Source: Deltaproteobacteria bacterium (GTDB lineage: Bacteria; Desulfobacterota; WTBG01; JAGOGO01). Taken from it: DNA of 46,350 nt. Shown piece by piece: positions 1 through 9,039 of this stretch. The DNA lies in NCBI GenBank assembly GCA_017996625.1, contig JAGOGO010000009.1, forward strand, positions 1 through 46,350, in the 5' to 3' direction. The notes under the pieces were generated by a model, which ran no database searches, had not been told where the DNA came from, and saw only the letters and a program-made list of their open reading frames with translations. A program made the translations under genes and the position numbers. Every line of letters starts with the position of its first letter. Within the stretch, counting starts at the first letter, position 1.

Positions 1-563
1 GCACTGATCTCACTCGCGATACTCACGAGCAATTGAAAAAAACCAAGCTCAATTACATCGGCTACGTGGAAGGACGAGATGTCTTTGCCGGAAAAGTGGA
101 TGTGGTAGTCTGCGATGGTTTTACCGGAAACATCGTTATCAAAACCGCCGAAGGAGTAGCCCAGAATTTCATTTCCGTGCTGAAGAGCGAGATCAGTCGC
201 AGCTTTTTTGCCCGCATCGGATACCTTATGTCCCGGACAGCTTTTCGTGCTTTCAAAAAAAGATTCGACTACCGGGAATACGGCGGCGCTCTGCTCCTCG
301 GTGTAGACAAGCCCGTTGTATTTGCTCACGGCACCTCTGACGATCTGGCGTTCATGAACGCTATCCGGGTTGCCCGCGAGTATGTCGAAAAGGATGTTAT
401 CAGCAGGCTGCGGCATGATATCGAACACACTGCAGATCTGTATCGCTTTGAGAAGCGACATCCATTTATCAACAGGATAATCCGCCCGTTTTCCGCAAAA
501 GAAAAAAGCAGCAGCGAAGCGTTTTCTCCGGATGACGATGACCGGATAGAGGAGAATTCCTGA
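1..563 (+). CDS. plsX: Phosphate acyltransferase PlsX, C-terminal part (gene starts before the window)
   Basis: The reading frame is open from the first bases, so this is the 3' part of a longer gene. PlsX makes acyl-phosphate from acyl-ACP for phosphatidic acid synthesis at the membrane. The family-typical segments GRDVFAGKVDVVVCDGFTGN, GGALLLGVDKPVVFAHG and the closing VAREYVEKDVISRLRHDIE are all visible. The tail after that (about 45 residues, charged and serine-rich) is longer than in most PlsX proteins. In many bacteria plsX is followed by fabH; here hisG follows after 157 bases, so the usual fatty-acid cluster is broken. The TTG at 33 is an internal codon, not the start. Identity is confident; the start lies outside the window. 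Confidence 0.93.
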   Translation, partial: TDLTRDTHEQLKKTKLNYIGYVEGRDVFAGKVDVVVCDGFTGNIVIKTAEGVAQNFISVLKSEISRSFFARIGYLMSRTAFRAFKKRFDYREYGGALLLGVDKPVVFAHGTSDDLAFMNAIRVAREYVEKDVISRLRHDIEHTADLYRFEKRHPFINRIIRPFSAKEKSSSEAFSPDDDDRIEENS

Positions 564-732
564 GCAATTGAAGTTAGATTGGGTTCAATCTCCTTGCCAC
601 AGGCTCTGGACACCAAGCCTTCTCAGGCCGAACGACATACTGCTGTGGCAGCATTTCAGACCCGTGTTTTTTACTAACTGGAGCAGATGCCCGATTCATG
701 AGTTCTGATCCCTTAGTATCGTGAGGTTGATG

Positions 733-1608
733 ATGAATACCGTATTAAAACTGGGCATCCCCAAAGGAAGCTTGGAAAAAGCGACTATTGAGCTCTTTCG
801 CAAATCGGGATGGCGCATCGCTACTGATGCTCGAAGCTATTTTCCGTCCATCGATGACGAAGAACTTTCCTGCCGTCTGATTCGTGCTCAGGAAATGTCC
901 TGGCACGTAGAAGGCGGCATTATCGATCTGGGCATTACCGGTGTGGACTGGATCAGGGAAAACGGATCGAATGTGGTGGTCGTGCAAGATCTGGTTTACT
1001 CCAAATCAACGTTGCGGCCCGCCCGCTGGGTGCTCGTAGTGCGGGATGATTCTCCAGTGACGCGAATCGAAGACCTGGAAGGAAGAAAAATTTCCACCGA
1101 ACTGGTCAATTTCACCAGGCGGTACTTCGCTGAACGCAGCATCGATGTGAATGTGGAGTTCTCCTGGGGTGCAACTGAAGCCAAGGTGGTCGATGGATTG
1201 GTCGATGCCATTGTTGAAGTAACTGAGACCGGCAGTACCATCAAGGCTCACAACTTGAAAATCATCTGTGAGTTGATGAGCACAAACCCTCAGCTGATTG
1301 CGAGCAAGGAAGCGTGGGAGGATCCCTGGAAGCGAAACAAGATCGAGCAGATTGCCCTTCTGCTGAAAGGTGCTTTGCAGGCTGAAGCAATGGTCGGTCT
1401 GAAAATGAATGTTCCTCAGGCTAAGCTTTCACACCTCATTACCATTTTGCCGAGCCTCACATCTCCCACAGTTGCCAGCCTGTACAACTCGGACTGGTAC
1501 TCGGTAGAGACTGTAATCGCCGAGTCCATGGCCAGAGACCTTATCCCACGTCTCCAAAAGGCCGGAGCTGAAGGGATTATTGAGTATCCGCTTAACAAGG
1601 TGATTTAG
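733..1608 (+). CDS. hisG: ATP phosphoribosyltransferase, long (self-regulated) form
   Basis: First enzyme of histidine synthesis: it condenses ATP with PRPP. The N-terminal half carries [12 protein letters not shown], the DLGITGVDW segment and the phosphate-binding [10 protein letters not shown] motif. The last ~80 residues (from about [10 protein letters not shown]) match the extra C-terminal domain of the long HisG form, which binds histidine, so no HisZ partner is needed. I chose the ATG at 733 because a GAGG at 723-726 sits six bases before it; the frame is also open from GTG 721 and ATG 730. It lies upstream of murA and hisD, an order seen in several deltaproteobacteria. Feedback inhibition by histidine is known for the family, not shown here. 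Confidence 0.95.
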   Translation: MNTVLKLGIPKGSLEKATIELFRKSGWRIATDARSYFPSIDDEELSCRLIRAQEMSWHVEGGIIDLGITGVDWIRENGSNVVVVQDLVYSKSTLRPARWVLVVRDDSPVTRIEDLEGRKISTELVNFTRRYFAERSIDVNVEFSWGATEAKVVDGLVDAIVEVTETGSTIKAHNLKIICELMSTNPQLIASKEAWEDPWKRNKIEQIALLLKGALQAEAMVGLKMNVPQAKLSHLITILPSLTSPTVASLYNSDWYSVETVIAESMARDLIPRLQKAGAEGIIEYPLNKVI

Positions 1609-1644
1609 CAGGGCATTGAAAGCGATTCAGCATTCACATAATCC

Positions 1645-1673
1645 TTGAAAACTAATGAAATCTAGACTATAAA
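1645..1673 (+). promoter_or_regulatory. Candidate sigma-70 promoter upstream of murA
   Basis: TTGAAA (1645-1650) and TATAAA (1668-1673) are separated by exactly 17 bases, about 50 bases before the murA start. The intervening leader ends in heptad-like sequence and shows no clear Shine-Dalgarno site before the ATG. Inference from consensus only. Confidence 0.5.
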
Positions 1674-1724
1674 CAGGTTTCAATACCAGCACGTATTCAC
1701 GATTTACGCGTTCCACGTTTCTCC

Positions 1725-2978
1725 ATGGACAAGATCGTTATTCATAAGAGCAGGAAATTATCAGGAAAAGTGCGCATCGGGGGGGCAAAAAACGCCGCAT
1801 TACCGCTGATGACGGCAGCGCTTCTTACCGAAGGCTGGAATACCTTTACTAACGTGCCTCGGTTGCGAGATATCCGTACCGCCCAAGCTGTCCTTGATGA
1901 ACTGGGTGTAGATGTGAGGTGGGAAGGTGATACCCTTCGACTCAACGCTCAAGGGCTCAATGGAAACACAGCTCCCTATGACCTCGTAAGAACCATGCGC
2001 GCATCAATTCTCGTGCTTGGCCCGGTGCTGACGCGCATGAAACAGGTCAAGGTTTCTCTTCCCGGAGGCTGCGCTATCGGAGCCCGGCCGGTTGACCAGC
2101 ATCTCAAAGGCCTGGAGCTCATGGGCGCGGCCATCGAAATCAAACACGGTTACATCCATGCCCGCACTCGCGGGCTGAAGGGCGCTACCATCTATTTCGA
2201 TGTCAATACAGTAACGGGCACAGAGAACCTTCTCATGGCGGCATCTCTTGCCAAGGGGACCACTGTGCTGCACAACGCTGCTCAAGAGCCTGAAGTGGAA
2301 GAGCTGGCAGCAGTGCTTACCGCTATGGGTGCCCATATTGAAGGAGCGGGTACTGATACTATAACCATCGAGGGCGTTGCCTCTCTCAAGCCAGTGACTC
2401 ATTCAGTTATGCCCGATCGAATCGAAGCAGGCACCTACCTTCTCGCTGGCGCTCTTACTGGCGGTACAGTGGAAGTAGGTCCATGCATTCCCGCTCATCT
2501 CGGCGCCTTACTTCAGAAAATCGAAGAGGCTGGCATCAAGATCGACGTCGCTGCCGATACTATAACCGTGAAGGGTGAGAACTCGATCAGACCACTCAAT
2601 ATCACAACCCAGCCGTACCCTGGCTTTGCCACTGATATGCAGGCCCAGTTCATGGTCCTCCTCTGCCTGGCTGAAGGCGCGAGTTTAATCACTGAGACCA
2701 TTTTTGAAAATCGTTTCATTCACGTAGCCGAGCTCCAGCGCATGGGCGCCAATATCGAAATCAAAGGAAACACCGCTATCGTCCATGGAGTAAAAGAGCT
2801 GACCGGTGCTTCGGTAATGGCAAGTGATCTGCGCGCAAGTGCTTCGCTTGTCCTGGCCGGGTTGGCAGCTCGAGGGACTACCGAGATCTCTCGCGTCTAT
2901 CATATCGATCGAGGGTATGAAACTATTGAAGCCAAGCTTCAGAGTTTGGGAGCACACATCGAACGGGTAAAAGAATAA
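1725..2978 (+). CDS. murA: UDP-N-acetylglucosamine 1-carboxyvinyltransferase
   Basis: Cytoplasmic enzyme that transfers enolpyruvate from PEP to UDP-GlcNAc, the first committed step of peptidoglycan synthesis and the fosfomycin target. The protein has the usual length (417 residues), K22-N23 in the GGAKNAALPL segment, and the catalytic Cys at about residue 116 in LPGGCAIGARPVD. A Cys rather than Asp at this place predicts fosfomycin sensitivity. The second domain contains the expected YPGFATDMQAQ stretch. It lies between hisG and hisD with its own candidate promoter at 1645-1673. Oddly there is no recognisable ribosome binding site before the ATG, and the preceding 30 bases resemble the heptad repeats found elsewhere in the window. 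Confidence 0.97.
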   Translation: MDKIVIHKSRKLSGKVRIGGAKNAALPLMTAALLTEGWNTFTNVPRLRDIRTAQAVLDELGVDVRWEGDTLRLNAQGLNGNTAPYDLVRTMRASILVLGPVLTRMKQVKVSLPGGCAIGARPVDQHLKGLELMGAAIEIKHGYIHARTRGLKGATIYFDVNTVTGTENLLMAASLAKGTTVLHNAAQEPEVEELAAVLTAMGAHIEGAGTDTITIEGVASLKPVTHSVMPDRIEAGTYLLAGALTGGTVEVGPCIPAHLGALLQKIEEAGIKIDVAADTITVKGENSIRPLNITTQPYPGFATDMQAQFMVLLCLAEGASLITETIFENRFIHVAELQRMGANIEIKGNTAIVHGVKELTGASVMASDLRASASLVLAGLAARGTTEISRVYHIDRGYETIEAKLQSLGAHIERVKE

Positions 2979-3161
2979 CCTTGATGGACTCGCAAAAAGT
3001 CGTCTAAGAGATGACGAAGTAATCCCCTGTGGCGCGGGACATCTAATGCCTTCCTGGCGCTCACGAGTGGAAAGAACTCTATCGAGCATCAAACGATTCT
3101 GATATCGTGAGGTGCCTAATAGATAACCGGCGGTCGGGCCGCTTCATCGGGTGGGGGCAGT

Positions 3162-4457
3162 ATGAAGATTCTGAACATGTGGGAAAAAGACTCGCTGGAA
3201 GCGTTGGAAACACTGCTGAGTCGTTCTCACGAGACCAAGACCAGCGTGGAAGAAGCGGTTCGTGAAGTAGTTGACCAGGTGCGATCCCGGGGCGATGAGG
3301 CAGTAGCTGAGTATACCAGTCGCTTCGACGGCGTGCAGCTTGCTGCTCGTGATTTCCAGGTTCCAGAGACTGACCTGGAAAAAGCCTTAAACAGCCTTTC
3401 CGCTCCTGTCCGCGAGAGCCTTTTTCTTGCCCGCGATCGAATCGAAGCATTTCATTGTGAGGGAAAAATTCGCTCCTGGATGAGCACTTCAACGCCCGGA
3501 GAAGTTCTCGGCCAGGTAGTGGTTCCACTCGATCGCGTCGGAATTTATGTCCCCGGCGGGAAAGCTGCGTATCCTTCATCAGTGCTCATGAATGCACTGC
3601 CGGCCCGGGTTGCTGGAGTTACAGAAATCATCATGGTAACCCCGCCATCCCGCCAGGGTTTAAACCCGCTCACGCTTGCTGCTGCCCAAGCCTGTGGTAT
3701 CAAGCGGGTGTTTCAAATCGGCGGTGCCCAGGCAGTAGCCGCCCTCGCGTACGGTACCGGCACCGTCCCGGCAGTGGACAAGATCGTCGGGCCAGGCAAT
3801 CTGTTCGTTGCCACCGCCAAGAAGCTGGTATCCGGCGAAGTCGGAATCGACATGATTGCCGGCCCCAGCGAGATTCTGGTGATTGCCGACGAGAGCGCGA
3901 ACCCGGAATGCATCGCTTATGACCTGCTCTCACAAGCCGAACATGATGAGCAGGCTAAGGCGATTCTCGTCACAAGCTCCGTTTCGGTTGCCCAGGCCGT
4001 TAACCAAGAGTTGGAAAGACAGCTGCGGTTTCTTCCCCGACAGGACATTCTTACCGCCAGCCTCGACGATTACGGGTGCATCATCATCACTCGTGATCTC
4101 CTTCACGCAGTACAGATTTCAAACCGGTTCGCTCCTGAACATCTGCTGCTGGCAGTGCAGGAGCCGTTCACCTTGCTCGGATCGATTCGACATGCCGGGT
4201 CGGTATTTCTCGGGCATTTTTCTCCAGTGGCAGCAGGGGACTACCTCGCCGGACCTAACCATGTCCTGCCAACTTCGGGAACAGCCCGGTTTTCTTCGCC
4301 TCTCGGCGTTTACGATTTCGTGAAGTGTTTCAGCATCACCCACTTTGACCGGCCGCATCTTCAGTCCTTGGCTGAACACATTGTCCGACTCGCTCGGCTG
4401 GAAGGTCTGGAAGCTCACGCCCGGTCTGTGGAAGTACGCCTAACATCAAAGCCATGA
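3162..4457 (+). CDS. hisD: Histidinol dehydrogenase
   Basis: Zinc enzyme that performs the last two oxidations of histidine synthesis (histidinol to histidine, NAD-dependent). Length (431 residues) and motifs fit: [19 protein letters not shown], the [16 protein letters not shown] segment, [11 protein letters not shown], the SQAEHDEQA stretch with metal and catalytic residues, and [10 protein letters not shown]. The ATG follows a GGGGG-rich site. The 183-base gap after murA contains a fragment of a dispersed repeat (TTGATGGACTCGCAAAAAG near 2981) and no gene. Its stop overlaps the start of the next gene by four bases (ATGA), so it is translationally coupled to a two-component kinase, an unusual partner for a biosynthetic gene. 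Confidence 0.97.
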   Translation: MKILNMWEKDSLEALETLLSRSHETKTSVEEAVREVVDQVRSRGDEAVAEYTSRFDGVQLAARDFQVPETDLEKALNSLSAPVRESLFLARDRIEAFHCEGKIRSWMSTSTPGEVLGQVVVPLDRVGIYVPGGKAAYPSSVLMNALPARVAGVTEIIMVTPPSRQGLNPLTLAAAQACGIKRVFQIGGAQAVAALAYGTGTVPAVDKIVGPGNLFVATAKKLVSGEVGIDMIAGPSEILVIADESANPECIAYDLLSQAEHDEQAKAILVTSSVSVAQAVNQELERQLRFLPRQDILTASLDDYGCIIITRDLLHAVQISNRFAPEHLLLAVQEPFTLLGSIRHAGSVFLGHFSPVAAGDYLAGPNHVLPTSGTARFSSPLGVYDFVKCFSITHFDRPHLQSLAEHIVRLARLEGLEAHARSVEVRLTSKP

Positions 4458-5413
4458 ACGAAAACGATTATCCGCACAAAAAGCACCAGATGAAAAATGA
4501 TCCACATCACGGCAAACACCGTCGGAATACACTATCGCCTATTGCGGTACCAGAGCCAGGCAGCAGGAATCCGGGTGGCATCACCAGCACAACCACGGAT
4601 GTTCCCGGTGCTGGCATGAAAGAATATGAGCAGATCGCGACAGTGCAGCCATTCAGCACAGGGAAAAACAGTGCTGACGTCAGTCTGCTCGAAGAGCAGA
4701 TGCAGCGCTGCGATAAGATGGCCATGGTCGGCGAGCTGGCAGCCGGTTTGGCTCATGAGATCGGAACCCCCCTTACGGTTATCCAGGGCACTGCCGAATA
4801 CTTGTTGATGGATCTGGACGAGGCTGATCCCCGTCGTCAGGACTTTGAGACTATTCTCTCTCAGGCGAACAGAATTACTCAGCTCATGGACCGGTTGCTC
4901 ACCTTCTCCCGTTCCTCTCGACCGGAAAAGAAGCCGCTAGACATCAATCACCTCATCGGCCGGGTACTCGCCCTCATGGACCACCATATCTGCAAGTACA
5001 ATTGCCAGATGTCAACTGACTTTGAAGAGAACATTCCACCTCTTGCCGGAGATGGAAATCAACTCACTCACGCGTTCTTGAATATTCTGCTTAACGCTAT
5101 CCAGTCTCTGCCAGGATCGGGGAGCGTTTTCATCCGGACAAGAAATAAAAAGGATGAGGGAGGCTGGATCGAAGTCACTATCGCCGATACCGGCTGTGGT
5201 ATCTCCGATGAGAATGCAGAAAGGATTTTCGATCCTTTTTTCACAACCGAGCCGGGAGGAAAAAGCACTGGTTTGGGCCTCACGGCGAGCCTTCGTATCA
5301 TTCGCAATCATGGCGGCGTCATCACCGTGGGAAGCACTGTCAACCATGGGAGTGTCGTTACCACTAAACTTCCGATTATGAAAGATGGCACAAGTGCCTG
5401 CGAGCAGCAATAA
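4454..5413 (+). CDS. Soluble NtrB-like sensor histidine kinase
   Basis: Cytoplasmic histidine kinase with no membrane segment. About 75 polar, low-complexity N-terminal residues precede the dimerisation domain with the phospho-accepting His (about residue 101) in ELAAGLAHEIGTPL. The ATPase domain follows: an N box around LTHAFLNILLNAIQ, the DTGCGIS G1 box and the STGLGL G2 box. It lacks a recognisable PAS or other sensor domain, so its signal is unclear and may come through a partner protein. It overlaps hisD by four bases and the following regulator by 29 bases, so the pair is co-translated and almost certainly works as a cognate couple. The frame is open from the ATG at 4454; a shorter start at the internal ATG at 4616 is possible. 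Confidence 0.9.
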   Translation: MNENDYPHKKHQMKNDPHHGKHRRNTLSPIAVPEPGSRNPGGITSTTTDVPGAGMKEYEQIATVQPFSTGKNSADVSLLEEQMQRCDKMAMVGELAAGLAHEIGTPLTVIQGTAEYLLMDLDEADPRRQDFETILSQANRITQLMDRLLTFSRSSRPEKKPLDINHLIGRVLALMDHHICKYNCQMSTDFEENIPPLAGDGNQLTHAFLNILLNAIQSLPGSGSVFIRTRNKKDEGGWIEVTIADTGCGISDENAERIFDPFFTTEPGGKSTGLGLTASLRIIRNHGGVITVGSTVNHGSVVTTKLPIMKDGTSACEQQ

Positions 5414-6764
5414 CGAAAAAATCCTCATCGTCGAAGACGACGACAAAATGCTGGGCCTGCTCAGGAAGGTCCTTGCCCGTCATGGGTTTTCGGTCACCAC
5501 CTGCACACGGGGATGGGAAGCGCTGGAGAAAGCTGGCCAGGATGTCTATGACCTGGTGATCAGCGATATCCGCATGCCGGGAATGACGGGACTGGATCTG
5601 CTGAAAAGCATTCGCAGTCTCAGCCCAGATACCTATGTTATTCTCATGACTGCTTTTGGTTCAGTTGATTCTGCAGTCGCCTCGATGAAGCAGGGCGCCT
5701 ACGACTACATTACGAAGCCTTTTAAGATGGATGAGTTCGTCATCCTTGTGCGCAAGGCGTTGGAAGAGCAGAAGCTTCGCCAGGAAGTGAAAACCCTGCG
5801 GGCCGAAGTACAGCACAAATACAGCTTCGGTAATATCATCGGAAAAAGCCAACCGATGCAGGAAGTCTATACGCTGATTAAACGGGTGGCTTTTCATAAG
5901 ACTACTGTTCTTATCACCGGCCAGAGTGGAACCGGCAAGGAATTGGTAGCTAAGGCAATTCACTATAACAGCCCCCGCAGCGATTTTCCCTTTGTGGTGG
6001 TCAACTGCAGCGCAATTCCTGAAACACTGCTGGAAAGCGAACTCTTCGGCCATGTGCAGGGCGCCTTTACCGGTGCGATTTCTTCCCGTAAGGGTCTTTT
6101 TGAGGAAGCTGAACGCGGGTCGGTCTTTCTCGATGAAGTAGGTAATATACCCCCCTCCATTCAGGTAAAGCTGTTGCGGGTTCTGCAGGAAAGAGAAATT
6201 CGGCGCCTCGGAGGAGCAGAAAATATCAAGGTTGATGTTCGGCTGATTGCTGCCACCAATGTCGATCTGTATGAAGAGGTTCGCAAGGGTCAGTTTCGTG
6301 ACGATCTCTACTACCGGTTGAATGTTGTCCATATCAATTTGCCCTCCCTGAGAGACCGTCCCGAAGATATCCCCCTGCTCATCCAGCACTTCCTGAATAA
6401 GTACTCCCATGAATACGGCGTCGGGGAAAAACAGTTGTCCAAAGAAGCCCTGCGTATCCTTATGGATTATGAGTGGCCGGGGAACGTGCGCGAATTGGAA
6501 AATTGCATTGAGCGGGCGGTAACCCTGGGCCGTCACGAGATCATCAAGCCCGAAGACCTGCCGTCGCATCTGGCCAATGCTGCTCATGAATCAGTACAGG
6601 TTCCCGAGCTTCCGGAAAATTTGACCCTCAAAGAACTGGAAATCGAATACATCCGAAAAATCCTCACAAAGACCGGCGGAAACAAAGTCAAAGCAGCTGC
6701 AATTCTCGGCATTAACCGAAGGACTATTTACCGCCTGGCCCAGCAGTATAAAATCGATCTTTGA
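5385..6764 (+). CDS. NtrC-family sigma-54-dependent response regulator
   Basis: Enhancer-binding transcription activator with three domains. The receiver domain has acidic residues VEDDD and phospho-acceptor D61 in VISDIRMPG, with K111 in ITKPF. The AAA+ domain has Walker A GQSGTGKE at about 179-186, an intact GAFTGA sigma-54 loop at about 226-231 and FLDEVGNI Walker B. The C-terminal Fis-type helix-turn-helix is GGNKVKAAAILGINRRTIYR. The 459-residue length is normal. It is the partner of the kinase it overlaps. Target promoters should have -24/-12 sigma-54 elements; I found no convincing one in the window's gaps. Immediately downstream begins a long repeat cluster. Confidence 0.95.
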   Translation: MAQVPASSNNEKILIVEDDDKMLGLLRKVLARHGFSVTTCTRGWEALEKAGQDVYDLVISDIRMPGMTGLDLLKSIRSLSPDTYVILMTAFGSVDSAVASMKQGAYDYITKPFKMDEFVILVRKALEEQKLRQEVKTLRAEVQHKYSFGNIIGKSQPMQEVYTLIKRVAFHKTTVLITGQSGTGKELVAKAIHYNSPRSDFPFVVVNCSAIPETLLESELFGHVQGAFTGAISSRKGLFEEAERGSVFLDEVGNIPPSIQVKLLRVLQEREIRRLGGAENIKVDVRLIAATNVDLYEEVRKGQFRDDLYYRLNVVHINLPSLRDRPEDIPLLIQHFLNKYSHEYGVGEKQLSKEALRILMDYEWPGNVRELENCIERAVTLGRHEIIKPEDLPSHLANAAHESVQVPELPENLTLKELEIEYIRKILTKTGGNKVKAAAILGINRRTIYRLAQQYKIDL

Positions 6765-6780
6765 GTGCCGCTCCGGGAAC

Positions 6781-6823
6781 AGTAAGAAGTAAGAGTGAGA
6801 AGTAAGGAGTAAGGAGAGAGAAG
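6781..6823 (+). repeat. Heptad repeat array (AGTAAGR units)
   Basis: Units AGTAAGA, AGTAAGA, AGTGAGA, AGTAAGG, AGTAAGG follow each other with a 7-base period (one 6-base step), starting 16 bases after the regulator stop. A shorter pyrimidine counterpart (CTAACTTTTCACTTCTC, near 6937-6953) lies on the same strand downstream, as an inverted partner. The whole 6765-7324 gap contains no gene and is made of at least three repeat types. Confidence 0.75.
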
Positions 6824-6960
6824 CACGCTATCTGATACGAGATACAGGTTACGTATCTGTCTTCAGATCAGAACTCACAACCTGCAACTCGTCATCCGCA
6901 ATTGCCTGCTACTCCTCGATTCCTGACCCATCCTCTAACTTTTCACTTCTCGTATTAAAC

Positions 6961-7170
6961 TTGACCTCGCGCAGGGACGCAGAGCACGCGGAGAAGAGGG
7001 TTTAGGAGATTGCCACGTCGACCCGCAGGGAACATGAGGAAAGAGGCTGGTCGTTGCGAGCGAGTTTCTAACGAGCGCGGCAATCTCAGCTTGAGGGCGA
7101 TCCCGCGCTTCGCGGGACTTGCAATGACAGATTTCTTTTCCCTGCGCCCTCAGCGCCTCAGCGCGAGATT
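6961..7170. repeat. Nested palindromic intergenic repeat
   Basis: Two nested inverted repeats are visible. The inner arms are GAGATTGCC (7006-7014) and GGCAATCTC (7079-7087). The outer region runs from CCTCGCGCAGGGACGCAG to CTCAGCGCCTCAGCGCGAG. Inside, at about 7098-7116, ATCCCGCGCTTCGCGGGAC forms a hairpin. Sequences of this kind are common dispersed intergenic elements in deltaproteobacteria and relatives. No coding potential is seen. Confidence 0.65.
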
Positions 7171-7193
7171 ATAGGTAGGCACCAGGGAAGGAT

Positions 7194-7297
7194 CTCCTTA
7201 CTTTTCACTTTTCACTTCTCACTGTTCACTGTTTCTTTTTCGATCAACCTGGGCCCGATGGCGCCCAGAGGCTTTCGCTTACTTCTTACTTTTAACT
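7194..7297 (-). repeat. Heptad-repeat element with conserved core (copy 1)
   Basis: Read on the minus strand: three heptads, then a core containing GCGAAAGCCTCTGGGCGCC, ATCGGGCCCAGG and TTGATCGAAAAAGAA, then six heptads of the AGTGARA type. The core folds as a hairpin (CTGGGC ... GCCCAG). Its closest relatives are at 8792-9012, 21357-21500 and 24741-24798. In this copy both heptad arms have the same orientation, whereas in the 8792 and 21357 copies they are inverted. It ends 27 bases before the CCA-adding enzyme gene. Confidence 0.75.
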
Positions 7298-7324
7298 CAG
7301 AAAAGAATTCTTGCAGAAACGACA

Positions 7325-8818
7325 ATGCCGATAAATATCAACCCCCACCTTCTGCAGGCACTACGAAAGCATCCTGTGCTGCGGGCACTCCATCAGCTTG
7401 CACAGGCATCACACTGTGCGGTCTACCTCGTGGGCGGAGCCGTACGCGATCTGCTCCGAGGCATTTCTCCCGAAAAAGACTTCGACGTGGTTACCGCAGA
7501 AAATCCAAAACATCTGGCGCGGCTCTTTTCGCGATCCGTCTCCGGAACATTTGTTCCTTTGAGTGAAGTGCCGCCTAATTACCGTGTCGTTGCACATTGC
7601 CAGGAGCAGCGCATTGAAGTGGACTTTGCTGCATTTCGAGGAAAAACTCTCACCGAAGACCTCTTATTGAGAGATTTTTCTATTAATGCTATTTCACTTT
7701 CCCTAGCCGATCTTTTCGACACGGAAGAACCTATTTTGCTCGATCCGACTGGAGGAATAGCCGACCTGCAGGCGGGTGTGCTGCGCGTCACCAGTGTGCG
7801 ATCTTTCGACGATGATCCGCTTCGCGTTCTGCGGGCGGTACGGATTGCCAGGATGTGCCACCTCTCTCTCCATCAGGACACAATGAGTGAAATCGTCACC
7901 AAACAGAAGCGGCTTAAGGGAATAGCCATAGAGCGTATTCGCAGCGAGTTCTTCAAGGCTATCGAAGGACCCGACGCGCCGACCACTATGACACTTCTTG
8001 AGAAACTGGGGATCCTGGACACTGTCATGCCGCTGCCTTTCACTACCCCTTTTAAACCAGAAGCATCTCTGCAGCGTCGTACGATGAACAATTATGACAC
8101 CATCAGGCAATGCGAATGGCTCCTTAACCATCTCGATTGCTTCTGTCCCGAATTTGCTGATGACATCAAGACCTACTGTACCGGGGAAATAGAGGCTGAT
8201 GTCCATCGCTTCGGCTTGATCAAGGTAGCAGGCTTATTGCATGATCAAGCTTTCCGTCTGAGGCTTGGTTCTACGAACAGCAGCTATCGGGATGCAGGCT
8301 CTGCGATGGAACCGCTTTCGACCCTCTCTACTCATTTCAGTGTCTGTTTCAAGCTGGGGAAAAAAGCAAGCAGAAGCCTGCAGGTGATGGCCGACCAGCA
8401 GAAGCGACTCAACTACCTGTTCAACTCCAAAAATCTCAGTAACCGCATGTGCTTCCGTTACTTCTATGATGCCGGTCCCGAAGGAATCGAAGCGATTCTC
8501 TTTTTCCTAGCCAGCATTTTCAGGGGGGATACATCATCCGGAAATCAGACTATTGACCAAAACGTGCAGAAATCTGCACAGCGTCTGCTATACTATTACT
8601 ATGCAGAATATTGCATAGTTCACCCGCAACCCTTGATCTCGGGACAGGACATCATGGAAGAGTTCGGCCTGTCCGAGGGAAAGAGCATCGGAAAATTCCT
8701 CGATCGTGTGGGACAACTGGAGGCAGAAGGGCGTTTGTCCACCCGGGATGAAGCTCTCGCATGGATTAGATCTACACTCGATACCTCCGGAGAGTTAAGA
8801 GTTAAGAGTGAGGAGTGA
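7325..8818 (+). CDS. CCA tRNA nucleotidyltransferase / poly(A) polymerase family protein
   Basis: Class II nucleotidyltransferase that adds CCA (or A tails) to RNA 3' ends. The head carries VYLVGGAVRDLL and the metal-binding DFDVV pair at about residues 57-60 of the palm, then RIEVDF, LLRDFSINAI, the DDPLRVLRAVR motif and ERIRSEFFK. The C-terminal half has a degenerate HD-like region (VAGLLHDQA). At 497 residues it is somewhat long. It is relevant that the tRNA-Leu at 38636-38719 has no encoded CCA, so this genome needs such an enzyme. The last residues (GELRVKSEE) and the stop codon are encoded by a heptad-repeat array, so the natural end of the gene has been replaced. The gene is bracketed by repeat elements on both sides. 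CCA-adding versus poly(A) activity cannot be told from sequence. Confidence 0.88.
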   Translation: MPININPHLLQALRKHPVLRALHQLAQASHCAVYLVGGAVRDLLRGISPEKDFDVVTAENPKHLARLFSRSVSGTFVPLSEVPPNYRVVAHCQEQRIEVDFAAFRGKTLTEDLLLRDFSINAISLSLADLFDTEEPILLDPTGGIADLQAGVLRVTSVRSFDDDPLRVLRAVRIARMCHLSLHQDTMSEIVTKQKRLKGIAIERIRSEFFKAIEGPDAPTTMTLLEKLGILDTVMPLPFTTPFKPEASLQRRTMNNYDTIRQCEWLLNHLDCFCPEFADDIKTYCTGEIEADVHRFGLIKVAGLLHDQAFRLRLGSTNSSYRDAGSAMEPLSTLSTHFSVCFKLGKKASRSLQVMADQQKRLNYLFNSKNLSNRMCFRYFYDAGPEGIEAILFFLASIFRGDTSSGNQTIDQNVQKSAQRLLYYYYAEYCIVHPQPLISGQDIMEEFGLSEGKSIGKFLDRVGQLEAEGRLSTRDEALAWIRSTLDTSGELRVKSEE

Positions 8819-9012
8819 GGAGTTAGAAGTAAGCGCAAGCCTCTGGGCGCCATCGGGTCCACGTTGATCGCAGAAGAAACGTTGCCATCGTCATTCCTCA
8901 CTTCGTTCGGTGGATAAAGAGCTGATGCGCAACCCGCGCATGAAATCACGGGCAGGCACGAGGGACATTTCTAACTCCTAACTCCTGACTCCTTACTCTT
9001 CACTCTTTACTG
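8792..9012. repeat. Heptad-repeat element with conserved core (copy 2), inverted arms
   Basis: Left arm, six units in exact 7-base register: GAGTTAA, GAGTTAA, GAGTGAG, GAGTGAG, GAGTTAG, AAGTAAG (8792-8833). Right arm, six complementary units: CTAACTC, CTAACTC, CTGACTC, CTTACTC, TTCACTC, TTTACTG (8971-9012). The core starts CGCAAGCCTCTGGGCGCC and contains GTTGATCG. The arms could pair into a long imperfect stem. The stop codon of the upstream gene (8816-8818) lies in the fourth unit. No gene is present between the stop and the prepilin peptidase start at 9040. Confidence 0.85.
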
Positions 9013-9039
9013 TTTTTTGAACCTAGATTCTGCAACCTT

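Noticed and set aside
5661..6587. 308-codon open frame on the minus strand
   Set aside because: It is the antisense shadow of the NtrC-type regulator at 5385, with no start signal or family resemblance.
8792..9012. CRISPR-like array
   Set aside because: The 7-base period has no spacers, there are inverted arms, and no cas genes are present.
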